Source of the DNA: Chimonanthus salicifolius
Taxonomy: Eukaryota > Streptophyta > Magnoliopsida > Laurales > Calycanthaceae
Length of the DNA stretch: 64,000 nt
Assembly (NCBI GenBank): GCA_013350335.1
Contig: CM023535.1
Coordinates: 33,884,991-33,948,990, forward strand
Direction of reading: 5' to 3'
In this document: positions 49,347-59,363 of the stretch, one piece after another
How positions within the stretch are numbered: position 1 is the stretch's first letter
Layout: every line of letters starts with the position of its first letter
Made by a program: the position numbers and the translations under genes
The notes under the pieces: generated by a model
The model's database searches: none
What the model was told of the DNA's origin: nothing
Seen by the model: only the letters and a program-made list of their open reading frames with translations

Positions 49347-52323
49347 GGAATTCCTAGAAGGCTGCAGGAAGAATTGAACCATCTTGCCTTGAACACCCTC
49401 AGATTAGATAAGGCACCAGTAACTGAACTTCCGGCGGTAGTAGCAGATTATGCCGAGGTATTCCCAACAGAGCTCCCTAGTTTGCCACCCAAGAGGGAGA
49501 TAGACTTTGAGATCAAACTATACCCCGGTGCAGCTCCAGTATCATTACCCCATTACAGGATGGCACCAGCTGAGATGACCGAGTTGAAGAAGCAGATTGA
49601 TGAACTGCTCAAAATGGGTTTTATCAGGAACAACACATCCGCATGGGGAGCCCCGGTATTATTTGTTAAGAAGAAGGACAGTACCCTTCGGATGTGTGTG
49701 GACTATAGAAAATTGAACCAGTTGACTGTCAGGAACAAATATCCCCTACCCAGGATTGATGACCTATTTGATCAACTTAAGGGTTCCTCTCACTTCTCCA
49801 AGATTGATCTGATGTCCGGACACCATCAAATCCGGGTTAGAGAGGAGGACATCGAGAAGACAGCCTTCAGGACACGGTATGGCTTATATGAGTATGTGGT
49901 CATGCCATTTGGACTTACTAATGCGCCGGTTGTGTTCATGGACTTGATGAATAGGATATTCCGTCCTTATTTGGATCAGTTTGTGATTGTATTCATTAAC
50001 GACATCCTGATCTATTCCAAAAGTCAGGAGGAACATGCCGAACACTTGCGGATAGTCCTGGACACTTTGAGGAAGAACCAGTTGTATGCCAAAGCCAGCA
50101 AGTGTGAATTTTGGCTATCTGAGGTCAATTTCTTGGGGCACATTATATCTGAGGAAGGGATAGCTGTAGACCCGGCTAAGGTAGCGGCAGTGAGGGAGTG
50201 GAAAGCACCGACGAATGTGACCGAAATCCGCAGTTTTCTGGGATTGGCCGGTTACTATAGGAAATTCATCATGGACTTCTCCAAGATTGCAGCTCCACTT
50301 ACCCGACTCACTCGGAAATGAGTTAAATTTGAGTGGTCGGATCTGTGCAACCAGAGATTTGAGAAGCTAAAGGAGAAGCTTGCAACTGCTCCTATTTTAA
50401 TCTTGCTGGAAAAAGGCAGAAATTATGAGGTGTACTGTGATGCCTCAGGTGAGGGACTGGGGTGTACACTCAGTCAAGGTAATCGGGCGGTAGCGTATGG
50501 ATCAAGACAGTTAAAAATTCACGAGCGCAACTATCCCACCCATGATCTGGAATTAGCAGCGGTGGTCTTCGCTCTTAAAAGCTGGAGACATTACCTTTAT
50601 GGTGAGAAGTTTGAGGTATTCTCAGACCACAAGAGCCTAAAGTACCTATTTGATCAAAAAGAACTCAACATGAGACAACGTAGATGGATGGAATACTTGA
50701 CAGATTATGAGTTCGCACTCCGGTATCATCCTGGCAAAGCGAACAAAGTGGCGGATGCCCTCAGCCGCATGTCACATGCGACAGTAGCTAGCTTGATCAG
50801 GATGGAATGGGAGCAATTGAATACCATCAGAGAGTTCAAACTCTACCTCAATAATCACGGGACCATATATAATCTGATCATACGATCCAACATGGTCTCC
50901 GAGATTGAACGGGAACAACGGACGGATCCAGAGGTGGAGGAGATATGGGCTAAAATGTCTACCGGTGAGGTCGTACCGGAGTGGGAACTACGACCAGGAC
51001 AGGGTCTTGTGTTCCGAGGTAGAACATACGTGCCTAAGAGCTGCATAAGAGAGTTGTTGATTGAAGCACATCAAACCAAGCTCTCTATCCATCCGGGCAG
51101 CACCAAGATGTATCATGATCTTAAGAGGCCCTATTGGTGGCGGGGACTCAAGAGAGATGTGGCGAATTTTGTTAACCGTTGCCTAACTTGCCAGCAGGTT
51201 AAAGCGGAACATCAGAAACCACCGGGTTTACTCGCACCCTTACCAGTGCCGGAGTGGAAGTGGGAGCACATATCTATGGATTTCGTATCAGCGTTGCCAA
51301 GGTCATCAAAGGGCAACGATGCGATATGGGTTGTGGTAGACCGGTTGACTAAGTCTGCGCATTTCCTTCCCATCAAGATGACGGATTCATCAGAGACCTT
51401 GGGCCGAGGGTATATCCGGGATATCATCAGACTACATGGTATTCCTCGAACTATTGTGTCTGACAGGGATGGCCGATTTACTGGCAGGGTATGGCAGGGT
51501 ATGCAGTCGGCTATGGGGACCAACATATTGACTAGCACAGCATTTCATCCACAGACTGATGGACAATCAGAGAGGACAATACAGACATTGGAGGATATGC
51601 TGAGAGCATGTATGTTGGATTTTAAGGGTGGATGGGAGGATCACTTGCCATTGGTGGAATTCTCTTACAATAATAGTTACCAGACAAGCCTCCAGATGGC
51701 TCCGTTTGAGGCCTTATATAGTAGGCCATGTAGATCACCAGTGTGTTGGACAGAAGCCGGTGAGCCTGCGCTGATTGGACCGGAGTTGGTTGCAGAAACT
51801 ACAGCGCAGATCAAATTGATACGGCAACATCTACTCACTGCACAGAGCCATCAGAAGAGTTACGCCGACAAGAGGAGAAGGTTCCTCGAATTTGAGGTGG
51901 GAGACTTGGTGTTTTTGAAAGTCTCACCACGGAAGGGACACATGAGATTTGGAAAGAAGGGGAAACTGTCACCTAGATTTGTGGGACCGTTTCCAATCTT
52001 GAAGAGGGTGGGGGGGGGGGGGGGTAGCTTATCAGTTGGCGCTCCCTCCACAGTTATCATCGTTACATGATGTGTTCCATGTGTCCATGTTGAGGAAGTA
52101 CAACCCTGATCCTTCCCATGTGTTGAATGTTCAAGACATCGATGTACAAAGTGATGTGACCTATGTGGAGAAGCCGGTTAGAATAGTCGGGAGCGAGCAA
52201 AGGGTGTTGCAGAACCATGCCATTCAGTTCGTCAAGGTGGTATGGGAACGACATGGTAATGAAGAAACCACCTGGGAACTTGAGTCGGAGATGAGAGCCT
52301 CTCATCCGGAACTCTTTGTGTGA
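49347..52323 (+). pseudogene. Element C pol: RT, RNase H, integrase, chromodomain (broken)
   Basis: In order: RT ([41 protein letters not shown]), RNase H ([29 protein letters not shown]), integrase zinc domain (H...H, CLTCQQ), catalytic core ([22 protein letters not shown]) and a chromodomain ending VKVVWERHGNEETTWELESEMRASHPELF. The RT active-site block reads FINDIL: the first catalytic Asp is Asn through the codon at 49998-50000. TGA at 50319-50321 replaces a Trp codon. A 15-G run (52010-52024) shifts the frame between integrase and chromodomain, and the last part is read from about 52036 to the stop at 52321-52323. Confidence 0.95.
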
Positions 52324-52370
52324 GATGTTTTGAACCTCTACTTCGCTCTAATTTTCGGGACGAAAATTTC

Positions 52371-52379
52371 AAAAGAGGA
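52371..52379 (+). other. Polypurine tract of element C
   Basis: AAAAGAGGA lies a few bases before the 3' LTR start, preceded by the GGGACGAAAATTT block typical of this position. Confidence 0.7.
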
Positions 52380-52385
52380 TTGTAT

Positions 52386-55016
52386 TGTAATGGCTCGGAA
52401 ATTTTAAGTTAATATAAATGTGAATATTATTTATTTTAAGGATGGAAATTAGAAAATTGGTGGAATGAATGGTAAATGGGCCAAAATTTGGACAAAGGCC
52501 CAAGTATGACCCAATAGACTATGGTTTGGATTAAAATTTATTTAAATGGTCAATGAGGGTTAAATGGGTAAGATGAAAATGTAATTGGGCCACGGGCCTA
52601 ATGGTGATCCATTTAGAATGAATGGAATGAAATTTAAATCACCTAAGTTATTTGGAATTAAACCAAGTTGATGTGGCCAAGTGGGACCCACCTCCACCTC
52701 ATCAAGTGAGGTGGCGTGTGGGCCAATGATTGGTGGGACCGGCCACCATGGCTGATTTGGTCAACCATGGGTGGAATAATGGGAATTAGGTTAAGTACAA
52801 ATGAATTAACCTAAGGAAATTATCTAATTAATTAAATTATTAAATTATTAAATTGGTGGCTAAATGGGTTAAAATTAGTCAAATGGAGACCAAGCTACCC
52901 CACCTCCAAGGTTAAACACGTTGGGCTTGGTGGTGGTTTAGATAACCACCACCATAAAGCAAATAAAAGATCTTTAAAATATCTTGCTTTGGTTGGTGAG
53001 AGTAGTTAATGTAAAGGGTAAGTTTAAGTCACCAAATGGGGGGTAAGTCTTGAGTTCTTTTCCATTTTCTTATCCTCTTTTCAACTCTCTCCATTGCCAT
53101 TCTCCATGGCCGTCCCACACTAGGAAGGAGAAGAAAAGAAAAAAAAAATTAAGGAAAGGAAGCTAAGAAGAGTAGGAGAGAAGAAAGAAGTGGAAATTTA
53201 CACAAAATCACTCTAAGGTCAAGGTGATTATCTCCCCTCTCATCATCCTTTCCTCTTCCCTCTTTCAATTTAAACTTACCTTGGCCGATTCTAGGGTTGG
53301 GGGTTGCCACCATTAATCAAGAATCTTGACCTATCAAAGATCAAGAGGAAGGAGAGAGGAGGCTACGGAGACCGACGGGAGTGACGGGAATCGGAGGAGA
53401 CGACGGATTGTAAGTGTTTCTTAAACAAGAAATTTTCGATTTTTAGGGCTTAAGAATTGGAATTTATTTTGTGAAATAAATGGTGGATAGATAATTTTAT
53501 GCTATGGAATTTAGATCCATCAAATGGAAGGGTGGAAGATGGAGAAAACCCTAAATGGGTGAATTAGGGTTAGGGAAAAGAAATAAGTAAATGTAGTACG
53601 TGCATTGTATAATTTATGGAATTGAGCATGGAATGGGGTGCTTGGAATAAGAATCATGGGCCATAGGGTTCGGCCATGTAGTATGGCCGAACCCCATGGT
53701 GGGTGATTTGATGGTTGGTTTAATTGGTTAGGGTTTTATGGATGGAAGACAATGAGGGTTTGCAGCTAATGAAAATTAGGGTTTTAAATGAGTGAGTGTG
53801 GGTAAGTTTAAAAATGATTTTATGATAAAAATGTAATGGAGTTTTATGGCTTTGAAATGCATGGATGGAATGAACCTTGAACCATGGGTTCGGCCATGGT
53901 ATATGGCCGAACCCTATGGTGATGAAATGGTGATTAAATGGTGGGTTTAAAGGATAATGTGCTGATGAATTTAGGGTTTTAAATGAACAAATGTAATGAT
54001 CCAAATGGGGCTAACAGTAGTGGTTTAAAAGTGTGATTTAAACCACCTCAAGGAAGGATTTATTTTGGATCTAAATGGTGTAATTAGATCCAAGAAAAAA
54101 AATGGGGAAAGGACACCATGGGTTCGGCCATGGTGTATGGCCGAACCCATCGCCCAATTGTGATCCATTTTGATGGGTTAAATTGGAGGATGAGTGATGT
54201 TTATGGTTTCCAAAGGGTATGAATGGGCAATGGACTCATTGTAGTTTAAATGTATGAAGTAAATCCCATGGGAAGAGTTGATGAATGAGGTATTTTAAAA
54301 CCATGATCCATTACCCATCTAAAGGGTTAAATGTGGGGTTTTGTATGGGTTTAAATGAATAAGGGTTAGGTTCATAAAAAGGCTAATTTTAATGATGTTA
54401 TGACATGGTTCAATGGGTCATTAATGGACCTAAGTTAGGGATCTAAATTTATGATCAATTAGGGATTTAATCATGCTTGGATAAATGAGTGATTAATCAT
54501 GGAAAATGAAGTAGTGGCAAAACTGTAATTAATGGCCAAATTCAAGAATTCCATGGAGATTGATCATGGACTTAGGGGCTTTAATGTAATAACCTTATAA
54601 GTGATTGATAAAGCCTAAGGTGGCCAATTTTTTTAAGACTTATGGGATTAAAAGTTTTAATAGATGAAATAGGGACCGGTTTTTCATATGGACTTGGAAA
54701 TGTGAATGGACTTAGAAATAGTTAAAATGTGAACTGATTATGTGTATGTAATAGGGTATTGCATATCGCGAGCAGTACGCGTGTCGGTAGCCGGATTATC
54801 GGTCGAAACCGTAAAAGGACGCGAGTCGGTATTCGGTAGGATTCCTACCTCCTTGTAAGCCATGGATATGTGATGGTATCTTTATTTTATTTTGTGGACT
54901 ATGGGAGTTATTTTATGATAGGTTTTCACGATTATGAATGTTATGGTTAATACTATGATTTATATTTTAAGATGATGCATTATATGCCAAGGCTATGTAT
55001 GATATACTAGAGTTAT

Positions 55017-55059
<43 letters not shown>

Positions 55060-55912
55060 CATAGCATAATGCATTACATCTCATGCACGGCATGGGCGGG
55101 AAAATAATGGAACCGGAGTCCATGCTCCGTCGGGGCGACCGAAAAGCAGGCATGGGAATATTTTGATAACCGGAGTCCATGCTCCATCGGGACGACCGAG
55201 AATAGGCATGGGGACACCTTGACGAGGTTTTGTTCCGTCAAGAGGGATATGATATTATATGGTTTGTATGATGGGTGGGATGCATAACATAGACACCCAT
55301 GACATGGCATTTACTTTATAGTTTCATTATATGATGGTTTATCAGCTTTCATTGGGTTATTATCTGTATGTTGTTATTACTAATCCATGTGCTAGCCCTA
55401 CTCGGAGTCCTACTGGGCGCGTGTTCTAACGCCCTACTTCTACCCTAGCTGACGATGTAGGAGATGTCGGAATGGAAGGGCGAGACGGAAGCCAAGCTTA
55501 GGAGCTTGGGGAGGCGGCTACTTAGTTTAATCATTTCATTTTGGAAATGTAAATTGAGTAAATTAGCTTGTCGAAATGTAATAACTTAGATGGCTTGCTA
55601 TGTTTAGATTTTATTTTTGGACAATACAGTTTAATGGCATTTTAGTAATTATACGGATGTTTCTTCTTTGCTATCTGAAAATTGGTAGGATAGTCTCTAT
55701 TATCATTCCGCATGTAATTTTATATTCCGCGAGCTTACTTTCTACGCGTGAACCGTACTCGTGGACTTAGTTCCACGCACGCGTAGGGTTGGCCAGTTAA
55801 GGGCCGGGCTTTAGAAGCTCGGAACTTAACTCGCGTCCTGAGGTCGCGCCCTTGTCAATTTAAAAAAAAAAAATAAACTCTGATTTTCGGTGAAAAAGGG
55901 GCGGGCGTTACA
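52386..55912 (+). repeat. Element C 3' LTR
   Basis: It is the partner of the 5' LTR with the same modules: inverted repeats at 53662, 53882 and 54116, and a perfect TTGACG/CGTCAA stem at 55219-55241. The GGGCGCGTGTTCTAACGCCC block is near 55417. It differs by an expanded AT microsatellite (about 55020-55058, against about 12 bp in the 5' LTR near 46441), which accounts for most of the length difference. Confidence 0.92.
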
Positions 55913-56336
55913 ATTTCCACACAAAAGCCCTATGGTTTCCTCTTGATTCTGAACATATGCATAATTTTCAGAGCTCGACCCAAGGCAAGACTGTGAGGCA
56001 GGCCTTTTGGTCCGTTTGGCCCATCGGCTGGCATGACTGGATTCTCCTCGTTCTACAGAGACCTTAGGACGTGTCTTAGCTGCCAACTTTCTAGGCATGG
56101 TTTTTCCTAGAGGAGATCCTCAACCAATAGTTCGAAAGTGGATGAGGTGAAGACTGAGCCTAATCTGATTTAGGACAATCACAGAAATGGTGATTTTCTA
56201 GCTTCTAGTGACACAATGAGCAAAAGCCTTATGTTTCCAGCACAGAATCACTCCGAGAGGTCCTATCGACTGGTCTAGGAAACGGGATGAGAAGAAGGGG
56301 CCACCAGACCTTCGTGGGAAGGGAGATGACAATTTC
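55913..56336 (-). pseudogene. Extra ORF of element B, copy 2 (start only) and its leader
   Basis: An ATG at 56098 gives MPRKLAAKTRPKVSVERGES and on to SSSENYAYVQNQEE before the sequence is lost at the element C junction. With the leader up to 56336 it is a tandem duplicate of 41835-41951 plus 43523-43803. The duplication unit is about 400 bp and predates element C, which landed at or very near its junction. Confidence 0.65.
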
Positions 56337-56897
56337 TAATGAATTGTCGTTTCTCAGAAAGGGTCTTTTTAATTCAAACTTTCTCACCGACATGTCGTCT
56401 CCATAGGCAGGTCGACCCTTTCTACAATTCCCTTTTTCAACAGTGCTCGATTTAACACAGTATAGATATGTCTGTCACACCAACTAGTCTTATTCACCGA
56501 CATGTCGATTAAACCGAGAGGTTCAGATTGCAAAGCAATCATCCTTGATTTGTACAACTTGATGAAATCTTATTGTAAACATGGCATTCATAGATTCATT
56601 CCAATGCATAGATATGCCAACCATAATTCATCAAATCATTAAGCATTCACACAATCAAAGTTCACATTCCAAAACACATACAATTCAAAATACTTTGAAT
56701 GAAATGTATGGCTTTCCAAGTAGAATATGTACTATAGCCAGGAATAGTACATTCTAATTTGTATTTAGCTAGTTTGTCTCTTCTCATGTCATAGCACTTT
56801 TCTGCTATGTGAACTCACATGGTCTCTTGTGAGTCCATTTGTAGTGGTCTAAGATATGTAAGTGAATCTTAAACTAAAACAAAACATGATTAGTGGT
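56337..56897 (-). other. Element B spacer between gag and extra ORF
   Basis: No coding similarity. This is where pol would be expected in a copia element, but only about 560 bp remain and none resembles protease, integrase or RT. The phrase CACCGACATGTCG occurs twice (near 56386 and 56497). Confidence 0.55.
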
Positions 56898-58281
56898 CTA
56901 TTTTCTAGGTACAAAGATTGTGGCATTTGGTGTTGCATACACACCCCTACGATCGTACATTTGATGACCAACCTTAGGATCCATCAACTCTTTTAAGAAA
57001 TGGTTCATTTGTTTTAACAAAGAGTTGTGCCTTGTGTCCACCTTCCTTAGATTTCTTTTAAAGTTAGGTGTTGGTGGATGTCTTTTAGCCATAGGTTTTA
57101 CTTGACTGTGCCTTTGTGCTTTCTTTTCCAAGTATCTCTTCAAGTGATAAACAATTTATTTTGAAATGCCCATCCTTGTGGCAGAAATTGCACTTACCCT
57201 TTAAAGGGCGAGAGATACTTGTATTTCTGAACACTCTCTAATGTATAGGTTATTTGGTGGCTTAGGCACCAAGACTAGACCTATCACCATATTGTTTACC
57301 CGCCCCAAGGAGTCTTTTAAGCCTTTCTTCTCCATGGGTAAACTTATCTTAGAATTTTTCTTTATGAAGTGTTAATTCTCTAACTTCCAAAGACAATTTT
57401 TTAACATCTTCTTAAAAAAAATTGTTATGATGACATAAATTTTCAACATCCTTACAATGGATAATTATTTCTTCTTGAAGTCTTTTATTATCCTCTTTAA
57501 GCTTATTGTTTTCAACATCTAAGAGTTCAATCTTAGAGACTAGAAGACATTTTTCAGTTTTTAACTCTTCCACTTGACTAGAGTGGTTTAGTTTTTTATT
57601 TTTAACCTTGTTGAGATTTTTAGCCAACCTCTCACTCTCAAGGAACAAAGCACTGTAGGAGGCTTGAAGATTTTCATCTTCTTTACTCTCATCCTCCGTC
57701 AAAATTGCGGGATTTTCTTGATCACATACGATCGAGACTATGAGACCGTTTGATACATCAAGTTTTCGTTGGGTCTCTTCATCTGAATCACTCTTTGATT
57801 CAGAAGTTTCCACATTGGTCACATGCACATTCATACCCTTTTTTATTTTATCTGAGGGACATTCATTCATGAAGTGTCCTCTCCCCCTACAATTGAAACA
57901 TGACTGTTCCTTGGTGACTTCTTTCTCCTTCTCTTTTCCTCTGTTTTTTTTTTTTGTTGCCTTCTGGGATAATTTTTACTTGTTTTACCCTTAGTCGTTC
58001 TTCTCAAGTTGTTTCTTTTTACAAATTTTTGTAAAACTTCTTGGCAAACATTGTCATTTCAACACTTGAGAATTCATCATCAGATGAATTTTTTTTAATC
58101 TTCTTCTATTTTAGGGAAGATTTTAAGGCAATGGATTTATCCTTTGGTTATTCAAAATGTAATTCATAGGTTTGTAATAAACCAACCAAATCATCAATAT
58201 TTATTAAGGACACATCTTTGTTATTCTCCTAGCCACAACCTTGGGCTTGAATCTTTCAGCAAGATTCTGGACAATTTTGAT
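56898..58281 (-). pseudogene. Element B gag, C-terminal part (broken)
   Basis: Read leftward from the hAT junction: an AERFKPK segment, the DDLVG..QTYEL signature of the copia gag (UBN2) region across frameshifts, a first zinc knuckle CFNCRGRGHFMNEC (57860-57900) and MNECPSDK. A long acidic/leucine-rich coiled-coil stretch follows (57412-57870, with LLDVENNKLKEDNKRLQEE), then a second knuckle CNFCHKDGHFKINC (57151-57192) and a basic tail ending FVPRK at 56898. Two knuckles around a coiled coil recall SIRE/Maximus gag proteins. Stops and frameshifts make it nonfunctional. The N-terminal half lies beyond the hAT element. Confidence 0.8.
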
Positions 58282-58499
58282 CAGTGTTATCTGAACCGGA
58301 CTGCACCGCCATATTGCCGGTTCGGTTATAATAAAAAACCTTTTGGAGTTAAACCGCAAAAAGCCGCGATGGACCGTGGTTTTTTGCAGTTTTCTTAATA
58401 CAGCCGTGAACCGTGGACCCGGCTTGAGTTAAAAAAAAAAAAAAAACGATGGGATATGAAATGACTTCCCTAGGGAATAGGGAGGGTCGGTAGACGGGT

Positions 58500-59363
58500 A
58501 GAGTAAACGAAAAGGCTTCCCATTCTTTCTTTTATGTCAACTCTTCTGCAGCTCTTCTTCTTCCCTCTCTCAACTCCCCTGCTACTCTTCTTCTTCCATC
58601 AGTCTCTCAAGTGTACTTTCGGCCTTCCTTGCAACTCTCCATCTTCCATCCGTCTCTCTCAAGCTTCTACTCTCGGCCTTCTGTGAGTTTCTTCTTCCAT
58701 CATTTTTGGTAGCTTTTCCTCTTTTATTGTATCTATTTTTTAAATTATCTTTTTTTTTTTTCCTTTTTAAAATGGTTTTCTTGAATTGTTTGATGTTACA
58801 GAAGGTAAAGTTTGTATATACTTTTATATTTTTTGGGTTCTATACTTCTATTATGAAACCCATTCGTTTTTCATGATTTTTTTTTTTACAGTTGTTCATT
58901 ATATTTTTGTATCTTTGAGCAGTTAATTCATTATATTGTTGTACTTTTCTTTTTCTGCAAAAGGATAATATAGTGTAATTTTTGTATAAGAAAAAGGGGA
59001 CAAAAAATTATAGGTGTCATTTTATCATTGTTATTTGGGTTCGTTGGAGGTGGGAAAGATAGTGGGGGTGTAAGTGATTGGTGAAGGGAAAAGGTTAATG
59101 GAGAAGGTGAGAGGTTTGGGTGGATTGATAATAACTTAGATTAGGACAGTGATCATGGAGGGTGAAGGGTTTGGTGTTTACTGTTTAGACGATGGTGAGG
59201 TAATAGTGAGTAGTGGAGTTTTACAAATGAGATTTTCTTGAAACCAACACTATGGTAGAATTAATTAGTAAATGTTATTGTTTTTAGTTTTTATTCATGT
59301 TTATACATTTTTATATAGTGGAATTAATTTATCATATTTTTTTCTAGTTTACCAGTTGTATCA
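58500..59363 (+). other. hAT 5' untranslated and promoter region
   Basis: Between the left end and the transposase ATG. It has a CTTCTTCTTCC-rich stretch at 58520-58690, typical of plant 5' leader DNA, then AT-rich sequence with T runs and a TTTTTTTCTAG acceptor-like site just before 59350, suggesting a noncoding first exon and an intron. Confidence 0.45.

Larger units (their letters stand above)
43804..55912 (+). mobile_element. Full-length Ty3/gypsy chromovirus element C (12,109 bp)
   Basis: It has TG...CA termini, 5' LTR 43804-47308, PBS, leader, gag-pol in one original frame, PPT, 3' LTR 52386-55912, and a perfect target duplication ATTTC (43799-43803 and 55913-55917). A C-terminal chromodomain and LTRs of about 3.5 kb fit Tekay/Del-type chromoviruses. 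By eye I count 8 substitutions in the first 240 bp of the LTR pair, so it is among the younger insertions here. It is inactive: three in-frame stops, a frameshift in a G run and a mutated RT active site. Confidence 0.95.

Noticed and set aside
56337..56897. Possible remnant of pol in element B
   Set aside because: Checked for protease, integrase and RT signature blocks on both strands and found none.
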